From positions 49,684,524-49,748,523 of the forward strand of contig NC_059082.1 in the NCBI RefSeq assembly GCF_020497125.1: a DNA stretch of 64,000 nucleotides. Reading direction: 5' to 3'. Positions 46,822 through 58,739 of this stretch are shown here, in pieces; position 1 is the first letter of the stretch; each line of letters begins with the position of its first letter. Under the pieces are notes generated by a model. It searched no databases and had not been told where the DNA came from. It was given only the letters and a program-made list of their open reading frames with translations. A program made the position numbers and the translations under genes. The stretch comes from Mauremys mutica (Eukaryota > Chordata > Testudines > Geoemydidae).

Positions 46822-47121
46822 CAGGGGTGGGCAAACTTTTTGGCCTGAGGGCCACATCAGGGTATGGAAATTGTATGGCGGGCCACAAATGCTTACGGTT
46901 CCCGGCCAATGGACGTTATGGGGGAGGCGCTTGGGGCAGGGGCAGCGTGCGGAGCCCTCTGGCTGCCCCTACCCGTAGGAGTCAGAGAGGGGACATGCCG
47001 CTGCTTCCGGGAGCCATGCAGAGTAACAGCATGTGCAGATCAGGGCAAGCCCCAGACTCTGCTCCCCGTCGGGAGCTCGAGAACCAGATGCGGCCCCCAG
47101 GCTGTAGTTTGCCCACTCCTG
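46822..47121 (+). mobile_element. 300-bp non-autonomous hAT
   Basis: Ends caggggtgggcaaactttt and agtttgcccactcctg are inverted, with 8-bp flanks ggtttggt and ggttagga (6 of 8). The same termini occur at 42824-43949, and the interior shares gggacatgccgctgcttc with 2940-3215. Confidence 0.8.
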
Positions 47122-47530
47122 GGTTAGGAGATAGACTGTCTGGGTTCTGATCCCAGCAACTTTCTTCAGTGCATGACAGATGTATTGTCACATTGTTAAA
47201 TACACTGTGTGGGGGACAGGGGGCATGCTCAGATACTACAGTAATGAGTGTGGTATAAAACCTATATAGAACAGAATACACATGAGACCTGGTTTCAAAA
47301 GTTATAGGCCCTGCAGCAGGTACTGGACTGAAAGAAGCACCCTAACATGGTTCACACTGCATTGGTGATATTGTTGAGGACATCTGAGAGCAAATGCTTT
47401 CAAAACTTAGCAAAAGTGACTACTTGGCTATCCTACTGATGAGTCAACCAGTCTCTCTGGTGCTGCATTTTCAAGGTATGCTCCTGGGGGATCTAGGGAA
47501 GAAGACTTGCTTTTTGTCAAGTTGTGCCAG
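47122..47530. other. Unique-looking non-coding sequence
   Basis: Nothing recognised. Confidence 0.4.
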
Positions 47531-48066
47531 GATCATAGAAGATTAGAGTTGGAAGAGACCTCAGGAGGTCATCTGCTACAACCCCCTGCTCAAAGCAGGA
47601 CCAACACCAACTAAATCATCCCAGCCAGGGCTTTGTCAAGCCAGGCCTTAAAAACCAATAAGGATCGAGATTCCACCACCTCCCTAGGTAGCCCATTCCA
47701 GTGCTTCACCACCCTCCTAGTGAAATAGATTTTCTTAATATCAAACCTAGACCTCCCCCACTGCAACTTGAGACCATTGCTCCTTGTTCTGTCATCTGCC
47801 AACACTGAGAACAGCAGAGCTCCATCTTCCTTGGAACCCCCCTTCAGGTAGTTGAAGGCTGCTACCAAATCCCCCCTCACTCTTCTCTTCTGCAGACTAC
47901 ATAAGCCCAGTTCTCTCAGCCTCTTCTTGTAAGTCATGTGCCCCATCCCCCTAATCCTTTTCATTGCCCTCCACTGGACTCTCTCCAATTTGTCCACATC
48001 CTTTCTGTAGTGGGGGGTCCAAAACTGGACACAATACTCCAGATGTGACCTCATCAGTGCCACAAG
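47531..48066 (-). mobile_element. CR1 LINE, 3' fragment
   Basis: The antisense tail gatcatagaagattagagtt opens the copy. The minus frame 47611-48066 reads [40 protein letters not shown] and [19 protein letters not shown] and is open to its natural stop, so this ORF2 C-terminal fragment is the best preserved of the four CR1 copies. Confidence 0.9.
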
Positions 48067-48593
48067 AAAGCTCATTTGAGGCATTTCAGGCACCAGCCAA
48101 GTGTACCAGTAGTGGTATATTGCAATCTACACGGGTGGCCTCAAGGCAAGGAGGAGTAAAATAGTGAGCTGCTTCACAGAGATCCAGAACATCACACTTC
48201 ATGCCTTGTTGCCAAGCTCTTGCTGCTAGAAAAATGCTTAGCAAAGCTGGGCCTGCTCCATTGTGATGTGATGACTGGGGTCTTTCCACTAGCAATTTCT
48301 CCTCCACAATGAAGGGAGGTGGCTCTCACCAGAGAAACTGCTGCCTCGACCCTTCAAAGTCAGAGCAGAAAGGCACATTTTCCTGGATGATCGAAAATCT
48401 TGACTTTGCTGACATCTTCAACAAGTACACCTAAGGTGCCTAGACTCCATAGCTAGCATTTGGGAGCATCTGTAAGGAACAGCTACAGGAGCAGGCCCTA
48501 GGAGTCTGATAAACAGATAGCTTTGTCAGAACAGAGCTTATAATCATGGGGAAATAAAGAGAGATCCCACACTCTATAATCAATCATACACTT
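48067..48593. other. Unique-looking non-coding sequence
   Basis: Nothing recognised. Confidence 0.4.
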
Positions 48594-48674
48594 TTAGGGC
48601 CCAATCCTCAGGGGGTGTAAAATGGCATAGCCAGTGGAGTTATGCTGATTTGCACCAGCTGAGGTTTTGCCCCT
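48594..48674. repeat. Half of a foldback MITE (gggcccaatcct end)
   Basis: tagggcccaatcctcagggg and gctgaggttttgcccct are approximately inverted, like the 25148-25204 element. Assignment is tentative. Confidence 0.4.
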
Positions 48675-49098
48675 CATTATCTGGGTGACTTTAGTACCCA
48701 ACTTTGCAACCTGAAAGGATGAAGACCCCACAAGGCAGAAAGGTCAAGAAAGACTGTGCAGGCTTTAGCGCATGGAGTCTGGCTCTCCCTGAGCTCTTGA
48801 CAGAAGTCTGGCCTGAACACTAGCCTCTGCAGGGTCATCTTGTACTTAATAATCAATAAGAACAGCCTCACCAATCAATATGGGTTGGGTTTGGATGAGT
48901 TCCTGGCCCCTGTGAACTTGACAATGCCCTCTGTTTCTCACTTCTCTGGACTTCTTGGGCCACCATCTGAGTTTGGATTTTCACATCAATGATTCTGGGA
49001 AAGTAGCTATTCTTTTTCTTAACACTGTCACAACTAGAAGATCAGAACTACCACCCTTGGGCTCTCTCTCAGCTATGGAGTCACACTGTTCCTGAAAC
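48675..49098. other. Unique-looking non-coding sequence
   Basis: Nothing recognised. Confidence 0.4.
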
Positions 49099-49103
49099 GG
49101 CTA

Positions 49104-49759
49104 TGTGACGAGGTGGGGATTTTCCCTTGTTATGTTGTGTGTGTCCTGCTGTTTTGCGTGGATGCTGTGTATGACTTATGTGGAGGCTGCTTCAGCTGCC
49201 TGCAGGGATGCTATGGCCACCCCTTCGTAATCTGAGACCCAGGAGAGGAATGCGACCAGGTGACTCTTGGCCCAGGAAGCGAGACAAAAGGCTGGAGGAG
49301 GAGCAACGGGCAGGGCAGGGGCCAGGCAGCTGAAAGAGAGTCAGTCTCAGCTGGCTTGGGGTGCAGGGGGAGGACCAGAGCCCTGGCTCTGGGCTCTCTT
49401 CCTCCCAAGATGGACTTGGCTGAAAGTCTCTGATTCTGTGCTAACAAGTTCTGCCCTATGCTGTGTTCCTGTCGACTAATAAACCTTCTGTTTTATCGGC
49501 TGCCTGAGAGTCACTGCTGACTGCGGAATTGGGGTGCAAGCCCTCTGGCTTCCCCTGGAGCCCCACCTGGGCAGACTCGCTTGAGAAGTGCATAGTGTGG
49601 AAGGGGATGCTGAATGCTCCGAGGTCAGACCCAGGAAGGTCGAAGCTGTGTAAGCTTCTTGCCTGGAGACAGTGTGCTCAGAGAGAGGAGGCTCCCCCAG
49701 AGTCCTGACTGGTTTCGTAGGGAGTAGTTCCAGAACATTGCCCCAGTGACTCTGTGACA
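49104..49759 (+). mobile_element. Solo LTR, family B (ERV-like)
   Basis: This 656-bp unit starts TGTGACGAGG and ends CTCTGTGACA, with a perfect 5-bp target duplication GGCTA (49099-49103, 49760-49764). An AATAAA signal at 49478-49483 is followed by a T-rich stretch (cttctgttttatcgg) and a U5-like tail, so U3-R-U5 order is plausible. No TATA box is obvious. No internal viral genes remain. It is unrelated to LTR family A. Confidence 0.85.
49478..49483 (+). terminator. Polyadenylation signal of LTR B
   Basis: AATAAA lies 375 bp into the LTR and is followed by ccttctgttttatc, a fitting downstream element. Confidence 0.65.
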
Positions 49760-49764
49760 GGCTA

Positions 49765-49934
49765 ATGCTGGCCTCCAATGGCAGCTGTAAAGCAGTTTCC
49801 CTGTAGAATCCCACTGCCACTGGTGCCCTTCTGTTGTGTGTACTGAAAGGGGGGTGCCTGACTCTGCCTGCTAACCCCTTCACTCCTAGCCATGAATCCT
49901 CCTGCTGCTGCCCTTACTGACTAACCTGTAGGCC
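49765..49934. other. Short unique flank of LTR B
   Basis: Nothing recognised. Confidence 0.35.
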
Positions 49935-50105
49935 TGGGGTAAAATTTTCAAAAGTGCCTGAGTCTCATTTTCAAACATAACACAGGCACTTAGGAGCCTC
50001 CATCCCAACGAGACTCAGGATCCTACGTGCTCAAGTCATGTCTGAAAATGGCACTTGCATTCCTAGTTCACTCAGGCACGTTCAAAAATGTTGCCTCTGA
50101 ACCTC
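49935..50105. mobile_element. Foldback MITE (aaaattttcaaaagtgcc end)
   Basis: gtaaaattttcaaaagtgcc at the left is inverted as ggcacgttcaaaaatgttgc at the right, with internal acttaggagcc and tgggac-like inverted words. Old and imperfect. Confidence 0.5.
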
Positions 50106-52290
50106 TCTAGTTCCCTGGTTAACACTAGTCCTGACCTGCATGCCTGGACTCCCCCTACTTCTATCCCTGAATTGGACAATGGCTTGCTACAGAAGCACAT
50201 CCGATTTTACAATGAAGGTGGAGCTGAGGGAGGGACTAGGAAGCAGTAACCATCCAGCTCTAACCAAACCGAGCTCCAGTGGCACATATTCCTTTAACAC
50301 TCATTATGTCCTGAGTCCCTGCTGCATCAGTCGCTCATTCCTAATTCTCCCTTCCCGCATGGATCTCTTGCACCTCATCCCTTCAACCACACTGCTGAAC
50401 CCTATTATCAACAATCTTATTATAGCTGGGCCACAGCGCAGCACATGAAATGGATGTTTCCTTAGAGACATCCTCAGGAGAGAGGGAAGGGAGAAGAAAG
50501 AGAGCGACTGCTATTAGAACTAATTTCTGAAAGGAAAAGCGACCATGTGAAGTCAGAGTCTCTTTCAAGGGCTCAGAGAGACAGACGTATGACACCAGGT
50601 TTTAATGCAGACCAATTTGCTGTTCCCCTGACGCATTACTGTACCTTCTGACGTCTAAAACTGAGCAATGTGACTGCGTGCTCTCTTTGAATTAGTGTTT
50701 CTTTTAAGATCAGACTGAAAATACTGGCGTCTGCCTATTGTACCAAAAGGTGCTCCCAGAGCTACTGGCTTTCTCTCTGTGAACCTGGCCAGAGCAGTGA
50801 GAGCTGCGGAGCATTATTAACCAAGGAGGAAACCGGGCCAATGCTGGGGAATGTGATGTTCTTTTGTGAGATCTGTACTAATGTATGTGGAAAAGAAGTT
50901 CAGTCCTGATATCAAACTCCTTCAAAAGCTGCAATCAGAGCCCAGATCCATGGAAAACAAAACAGACAAATGAAATAAAAAGTAAAGGGTAAAAATCAGA
51001 TTTGGATTAGATGCCTTGGGGCATTAGGAACTGATACAGAACTTTTGATCTTTAGTCCTAGGTCAGTTTATGGTTGCAGGTTCTAACATCAGGTCCATCA
51101 TTGTAGTACTTGTGCACCTAAATTACAGCTGGGACTCCAGCCTAAGGTAAATAATGAATGATACAAAAACATCATCATCTGACAGCTGATCAGTGGCTGT
51201 TGTGAAATGAGAGTCACTCACAAACATCGCCAGACTGTACTCCAACCCTCGCAAACTGCAGCACACTGCCCCCCCAGGCAACTGACACCCCAGTGTGACT
51301 GAATCCTGATACCCACAGATATCCCCTGCACCTGGCCCCCTACGGCTCTTCAGCATTGACGCCCTACTGCAAAGTTATCCTGACACACCAGACACCCCCT
51401 ACTCCCAACCATGTCTCAGCACTCTGACCCACACATATCTCTGCACACCACACTGCTGCAACGTCTTTACACCCTCTGCTTAAACCTGTGGGAATGCTAC
51501 AAATTGGGGAGACGGGGATGTTTTTACAAGACTCTCTGGAAATGTTCTAACTCTTGACTGTCTGCATGTGACTATAGGATCTTCCACATAAATCCTGAGA
51601 CTTACCATAGATAGAAATATCCTTTTAATCTGTTTCCTGACCATTCCACTATTGCTACTGATATTACTTGGAAGGTGCCCAGATACTACGGTGATGGACA
51701 GCAGGATAAAACCTTACGATAGACAGCTAGATAAATTTCCAAGGGAATAATTATAATTTAACTTGTTTGATTTCTTTAATTTTAGACAGTAAATACAACC
51801 ATTTTAGGATAATGCTCTGGTTTCTCTCCTCACAGCTTATTGGGACAATGCTGTCACATCTGCAACAGAAGGCTCCAGCTCATGGGGACCCCACCCCATG
51901 CAGGATGGGCTGAAATGCTAGTCTGATGTCCCACCTAGCATGCAGTCCAAGCAGCTTCTTGCTGACTGTTGGAAACTGGAACACTCAGAAAATCCAAAAT
52001 TCTCCCTCCATATCTTGGTTCTGGCTGGGGCATATCACACATCTCCCCATCCTTCTGTTTAACTGCTGATATTCCCCTAACACTCCCACGAACACATACA
52101 ACAGTTCTAGGCATGTTCCCTATCCTACTTACAGCTGGTAAATTGCTGGGGTTTAGGATGGAGGGGTCACACTATGAACCTTGCACCTTCAAGGTGCAAG
52201 GGGGGTAATCATATGGACTTGCAGGCAGGATTTCAGATTTGCTAGAATATTGCCTCCAATTCCATCAGTTGCTGAAGGGCCATTGCTTTT
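50106..52290. other. Unique-looking non-coding sequence
   Basis: No gene or classified repeat supported over 2.2 kb. Confidence 0.4.
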
Positions 52291-52292
52291 AC

Positions 52293-52402
52293 AGGCCCTA
52301 ATCCAGCAAAGCACTTAAGCGCGTGCTTAACTTTAAGCACATGAGTAGTTCCACCATCGATGTCAATGTTTCAGTGCTTAAGCGCTTTGCTGGATCAGAT
52401 CC
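52293..52402. mobile_element. Palindromic MITE (atccagcaaagcacttaagc)
   Basis: taatccagcaaagcacttaa at the left is inverted as gcttaagcgctttgctggat at the right, and gcgtgcttaactttaagcac lies between. This is a near-complete foldback of about 110 bp. The target duplication is unclear. Confidence 0.7.
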
Positions 52403-54115
52403 ATGCTGAGTAAGCTAATGATACCAAACCCACACATTACCAGATAGTAACTTCCCTGGTGTGATCTCCCCCATGGGGGATTAAATTTATATTTGGTGGT
52501 GGCCTATATTTTATGAGCATAAAAAAAAATTCACCCCTCTCCACAAATAACAAAAATCCTGGAAAAAAAAACTATACGAAAAAAGAGCGAGAAGGAGAAA
52601 AAAGAGGCTAAGTCCAAAGAGAGTAAAGTTTCAAAATGAAAATGTTAGCACAGCCCATGAGCTCTTGGTGATAGGTAAATTTGCTGCAGGGGACCTCTGA
52701 GCACCCTCCAGTCTCTCCCAGCCTGTCTCAGCAGGAGCCTGGAAGGTTGGAACCTGTCAGGATGGATACTCTAAATTAGGAATCAAAACATTCCGTCCTA
52801 CTTAGCAGAACTATAAATTCAAAGTGAACCCTTGTCTAGGATAGCCAGTGGTCTAAGCAAGAAGACGACAGCTCCTCAAGAGTCCAAAATATACTTGAAA
52901 CTTGTCTTGAATTACTTTGCACACAGCTTTAAAATGCTTAAAAATTTCCATCTGACCAGGATGCAGAGCAGCAAGAGGGATTCCATTTTCTTCAGTGTAA
53001 ACCAAAAACAACTGATACAATGAATTCTTCATGGATCAGTTTAACAAAATAAATACAAGGGGAGGGGGCAGAAGAGGGACAGAAAATGTCAAGGCTCTTT
53101 TAAAGGGATTTTCAGTAGCATTCATGTCCTGGTCCTGCTGTGAATTGTATCCCCATCTCACCTCCTTCTCCACAGATTGCTTTGTAGTGGCACAGAACAC
53201 CAGTGGCTTTTGGAGGGTGGTGCTAGCATGGAATCTTATGAGCCACTGAGTCTGGCTTTTTAAAAAAAAAATAAACAATTTATTTTAAAATAAACTTACA
53301 TCTATGTCAATGTCTATAAAGCAAACTGGCATTGTCTTACATTCATGCAGCCACAATGCAACTAAACCTCTAAGGCGATGATTCCTGTACGAAGCAGCAG
53401 GGCAGACATGGCCAAACATAAACACTGAAAATGACTCCATGTAGACACTGAAAACCAGGATCCTGCCTCACAATGGCATGCCAGCTGAAGGGGGCGGGGG
53501 GAAATCATACTTTGTATGCTCCGCCAAAGCCTCTGCCAGAGGAGATCACTGTTGGGGAGAATGGAAGTGAGCTCTAGCTGTAGGGAAGGTCACAGATCCT
53601 GCAGTCTCAGCCTTTGTTGACACAGGTCACTGTAGAGAACATTATAGGGACTGGCTACTGATGCTCATAGTTGCTCAGATCTGAGTCTACACCAGCAACA
53701 GGGAGCTGTTGAAACTGGTGCAGGAGCAACGGCTGAGAGTGGATTTGCAGTTACTTCAGGCCCTCCCTCTCCCATTCCCACCAGGTGTCGCTGCAGGGAG
53801 TAGTGCAGGTGCACTGGTTATAAATGGAGCTCTTTTCTACTCCATACTTGGATTTATCTCTTGCTGCTCACAATATAGCGTCACCTCTAACTGCATGCAG
53901 TTCTCTAAATAGGGAGGATATATTTTAAAAGTATATGGGGGGACCACAAGTAAAGGCTTCTTCTCCGGCAGACAACTAATGGGAACATATCTGACAAGTT
54001 TGTTGCAATTGTTATCTTTACATACCGGTATATTCGTTTTGCTTTGCAACTAAATGGTGTCGGCTGCTTTCCAGGAAACAGATTTCTGAGCTGTCTTTCT
54101 CTGTCTTCCACCTCA
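52403..54115. other. Unique-looking non-coding sequence
   Basis: A t/a-rich stretch with tttttaaaaaaaaaataaac lies near 53258-53280. No supported exon. Confidence 0.4.
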
Positions 54116-55405
54116 CAGAATCACAGAATATCAGAGCTGGAAAGAATCTCAGGAGGTCATCTAGTCCAACCCCCTGCTCAAAGCAGGACCAATCCCCAAC
54201 TAAATCATCCCAGCCAGGCCTTTGTCAAGCCTGACCTTAAAAACCTCTAAGGAAGGAGATTCCAACACCTCCCAAGATAACCCATTCCAGTGCTTCACCA
54301 CCCTCCTAGTGAAAAAGTTTTTCCTAATAGCCAAACTAAACCTCCACCACTGAAACTTAAGACCACTACTCCTTGTTCTGTCATCTGCTACCACTGAGAA
54401 CAATCTAGATCCATCCTTTTTGGAACCCCCTTTCAGGTAGTTGAAAGCAGCTATCAAATCCCCCTTCATTCTTCTCTTCTGCAGACTAAACAATCCCAGT
54501 TCCCTCCCCTCATAAATCATGTGCTCCAGCCCCCTAATCATTTTTGGTGCCCTCCGCTGGACTCTTTCCAATTTTTCCACATCCTTCTTGTAGTGTGGGG
54601 CTCAAAACTGGACACAGTACACCAGATGAGGCCTCACCAATGCCGAATAGAGAGGAATGATCACGTCCTTCGATCTGCTGGCAATGCCCCTACTTATACA
54701 GCCCAAAATGCCATTAGCCTTCTTGGCAACAAGGGCACACTGTCAACTCATATCCAGCTTCTTGTCCATTGTAACCCCTAGGTCCTTTTCTGCAGAACTG
54801 CTGCCTAGCCATTCGTCCCTAGTCTGTAGCAGTGCATGGGATTCTTCTGTCCTAAGGGCAGGATTCTGCACTTGAACTTCATCAGATTTCTTTTGGCCCA
54901 ATCCTCTAATTTGTCTAGGTCCCTCTGTATCCTATCCCTACCCGCCAGCATATCTACCACTCCTCCCAGTTTAGTGTCATCTGCAAACTTGCTGAGGGTG
55001 CAGTCCATGCCATCCTCCAGATCATTAATGAAGATATTGAACAAAACCGGCTCCAGGACTGACCCTTGGGGCACTTCGCTTGATACTGGCTGCCAACTAG
55101 ACATGGAGCCATTGATCACTACCTGTTGAGCCTAACGATCTAGCCAGCTTTCTATCCACCTTATAGTCCATTCATCCAGCCCATATTTCTTTAACTTGCT
55201 GGCAAGAATACTGTGGGAAACTGTATCAAAAGCTTTGCTAAAGGAATAACACATCCACCGCTTTCCCCTCATCCACAGAGCCAGTTATCTCATCATAGAA
55301 GGCAATTAGGTTAGTCAGGCATGACTTGCCCTTGGTGAAATCATGCTGACTGTTCCTGATCACTTTCCTCTCCTCTAAGTGCTTCAGAATTGATTCTTGA
55401 GGAAT
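54116..55405 (-). mobile_element. CR1 LINE, 1.3-kb 5'-truncated copy
   Basis: The antisense tail cacagaatcacagaatatca leads into the ORF2 C-terminus (54200-54580), the RT catalytic region (54805-55119) and the RT fingers segment (55238-55400). Upstream sequence after 55405 is unrelated. Confidence 0.9.
54200..55400 (-). pseudogene. CR1 ORF2 reverse-transcriptase remnant
   Basis: The frame at 54805-55119 has [20 protein letters not shown] and [12 protein letters not shown], so motif C keeps both aspartates here. The frame at 55238-55400 has HLEERKVIRNSQ and [20 protein letters not shown] but ends early. The C-terminal frame 54200-54580 is shifted relative to the RT frame. Several frameshifts make it inactive. 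Confidence 0.9.
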
Positions 55406-55960
55406 CCACTTCCACACAAAATCACAGGACTCACAAATTCTTTGCTCTCCAGCTACGGTCACTGTCCCTTTTTCATATCTGTAGGACAAGGTCAGTTCAA
55501 CATAGCCTCACCGCTTCCCCCAGCAGCCATCAATGTTTATTATAGCACTTCTTCCTTTCACACCCACTGATGAACATCCAGGCTCCAATCCGGGGTCTCA
55601 TCCTACTGTATGTGTGGTCCAAAAAATAGAAACATAAGTGCTAAATCAACAGTTATCTTGTAAACCACAATGCCATGGGAATACTCTCTGAAAGTGGCGT
55701 TCACAGTCTAAAAGAGTCTTGATGGGGACTTAGGCACATCAATCAAAACTCATGAAGAATGGAAAAAGCCGATCTTAAGCCTGATGCTAGTGTACTATAA
55801 GGAAGGGAAGAGTCAAAAGGTACTGGGAACATCCACTAAATTTCTAGTGAAATTCTACATTGTTGGAGGAACTCAGTACAAGGTGGGAAGCCTATTATTT
55901 CCCCTCTTCCGATGGGAGACATGCTTTTGTTAACCGTTTGTGACCCTAAATCTCCTACAA
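55406..55960. other. Unique-looking non-coding sequence
   Basis: Nothing recognised. Confidence 0.4.
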
Positions 55961-55963
55961 GGG

Positions 55964-56155
55964 AAAAGCAGCAAAGAGTCCTGTGGCACCTTATAGACTA
56001 ACAGACGTTTTGGCGCACGACATGCATCCAACGAAGTGGGTATTCACCCACGGAAGCTCATGCTCCAAAACGTCTCTTAGTCTATAAGGTGCCACAGGAC
56101 TCTTTGCTGCTTTTACAGATCCAGACTAACACGGCTACCCCTCTGATACTTGAGT
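55964..56155. repeat. Foldback copy of the SINE-like repeat, 50-bp exact arms
   Basis: Arm 55964-56013 starts aaaagcagcaaagagtcctg; arm 56065-56114 is its inverted copy ending caggactctttgctgctttt. Only one of 50 pairs mismatches, and the spacer is 51 bp with its own exact hairpin gtgggt/acccac. Beyond the right arm, agatccagactaacacggct and acccctctgatac continue the repeat's head. The low divergence means a young event or gene-conversion between arms. Confidence 0.9.
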
Positions 56156-58029
56156 TTCAATTGTGTCTGTGGGTCACATCTGAAAATGAGTTTGTACAAG
56201 TCTCCAAACTATCACACCTTCTTTGTTCAAGTGAGGACCAGAATGGGAAGAGCAGGGGGTGCTGCAGGTCAGGACTGAGGTGCACTAAGTGAGGAGGAGG
56301 ATTTCATCATGCACTATACCAGGATTTAGCCAGAGCTTTTAGACCTTTGCTGTCATGAGCCGCAGCATTCATCAGAATTATTGCAGACAACAATCCCTTG
56401 TTTGTGCACTTCAACTCTAAGGTATTTCAGAAACTGTTCTCTGGCTTTTGCCTGGCAAAGACTCTAGTGCCTCGCAGAGCTGGGTGGAGGAGGAATTCTG
56501 CTCAAGACATACCTCTGCAGGGAACCCTAGTGGGATGTCACTATTGGAGTACGTGAAGTGACAGAGCAAAAGGAGCTCCCCTTCCATCTTTAACATTCCC
56601 CCAGTGTCATAAGAATTTCCTCTTTGCAGGGATTTACTACCCACAAGATACCAGTGTTCTGAATTCTGCGTTCCCTGCCCCACTGGGAAGCGTCTCCCCA
56701 CCCCCACCCAATCAATCAGGAAAGGCAAAGAGGCGAAATGAAGTTTGTTCTGTTTCTCCAATGTCAGCAGGTTCTCCAAAACAGCACACTCACACAATTG
56801 TTTTGCGTCTGCTCAGAGTTTAATTCTGCATCCAGAAGCTACAGGGAATGGTAGAGGACAAGTTCTTATAACAACTGCAGGCAGGCCATTTGTTTTTTTA
56901 AAGAAGGGTACAAAATTATCCATTTGGCCCTGTCAACACTGCCACTTTTAAACTGGATTAAGGCACTTGTTAAGGTATTTTGCCCAGTTTAGAAGGCCGG
57001 TTGCACAGACTGCACCTGTAAAGAATTTGGACTATATTAGAGTCATGTTGGAATGCTCGCTCACAGACTTTGGTGGTAGAGTGGTTATCTGCAAGTGCTA
57101 AACCAGTTTGAAAAACACGGTATCAGATCAAACCATTTTTCAAAAGAGTGACCATGGCAATTGGTTCAGGTACCCCAGAGCATTAACCTCTGCACAGCCT
57201 TCCCAGATGCCAGTGTCTGCCAAGTCCCATTTAGCATTCTGCGTTCCTTTGCATTTCCTTCAGTGCCATGGAGTGATCTGTCAGACACAATCTTGGGGCC
57301 TTTCAGGGGAAGGAGGGCACAAGGGCCTATCCAGGCTCCACACCTTGACTCCCCCCCACCCCCTCCATGCAAGGGCCAGGCACAGTAGCAGTCCCTAGTA
57401 TAGGAGGAGTGCAATGACTCTTCCTCTTCTTACACCCCAAGGAGTGGACTTCGTCCCGTGGTGGGAGGGAGGGTCAGAGAGAAGGTCTCATCCCATGGCC
57501 CCATCTCACTCTCCACCAGTCTGCCAGGTGCGCCAGGGTCAGCACAGCCTGCTTGCTGGGAAACAAGGGCAGAGATTGTGATTCCTGAGGCTCTTTCCCA
57601 GAAAACCCCCTGGGGCAGTGCATCTCCACCCACCCCCTCCCCAGCATGGGCCTCTTTGCCTAGCACAATCTGTCCTTCTGTTAGGAAGTATGGTGCAAAA
57701 GCGGAATAAAAGCGAGGGCAGGGCCATCTGTAACTATGGGCAGGGGGGAGCAGTTGGGAGGGGGTAATTTGATTACTTTTATTGCAAAGTCGCTTTTTTT
57801 TCCCTTTCCCTTCGGTGTTAGGATGATGACTAATAGGCCAGGAAGGGGATGCAGCTCTCCTGCAATGATACACACTGCTAATCCTCTAGATTTATCTGTC
57901 ACTTCCGTGTCCTGGCTCCAGAGAGCCAGATTGATCAAACTTTGCTTCTGTGAGCTCCATCCAACTGATTAACATTACTCTCAAGACTTCCACTTCCTCT
58001 CACTTTCTCCTCTTACTCTCCGCATAGCT
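56156..58029. other. Unique-looking non-coding sequence
   Basis: Frames of up to 147 codons occur on the minus strand (57430-57873) without splice or domain support. Confidence 0.4.
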
Positions 58030-58345
58030 CCAGGCACAGATCATTCTTTTTATTCCCTACCCCCAGCCAGACTTTTTTTAATGAGCTTTTGTGGGGCTGT
58101 TTGTTTAAATAAAAGGAGCTGGAAATGAATGGAGCGGATGAGCACCTTATCACAGAGCAGGGAGTGCTGACACTTCTCCTGCCCCAAAGTTAATCGGCTC
58201 TGCCCATTATTTTCAGCAAGGGGCCAGAGAGCGACAGTGATGAATGCTGAGAGCTTGTTTACCGTCAGCTCCATATTGTTGGGAAGCAAGAGATATGCAG
58301 CCTGGGTGGTAATTAATCGTCTCCAGAGAAGTCCCCTTGTCACTT
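58030..58345. promoter_or_regulatory. Candidate conserved enhancer-like block
   Basis: Repeat-free sequence with densely packed words: TTGTTTAAATA (58101) and TGTTTAC (58256) forkhead-like, CTTATC GATA-type (58146-58151), TAATTAATC homeodomain-like (58310-58318). A nearby ttgatcaaactttg at 57930 resembles a TCF/LEF site. Density and lack of decay signs suggest constraint, but this is inference from motifs only. Confidence 0.3.
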
Positions 58346-58739
58346 CAGTGTGAGGAAATTATAGAAACTCACTGTGTGTTTCAAACCTTTCTGCTACAAT
58401 ATTTAAACTTTTTATTAAAGCTAATGTTAAAAAATATATATAATACATAGGTTGAGAAAAGATTGTCTGTACATCTGGGTATAGTGCTTAGATTATCCAC
58501 AAATACAAAGTTTGTTTTTAAAGTCATAAAATACATATAGTGCATAATCAGCAATAACCCAAATTTAGGTGAATGAATTTAAGAATACAATTTAGATATT
58601 TAGCATCCATGCATTTGGGTACATTACTCATGAAAAAAGTTATACAGAGAGTTGGTAACCAATGAGTGAAGATTATCCCTCAGTAATTGAGAATTTAGGA
58701 TAGGATGTCCATTTAGAGAAAAAAACAGTCCATCAGGAA

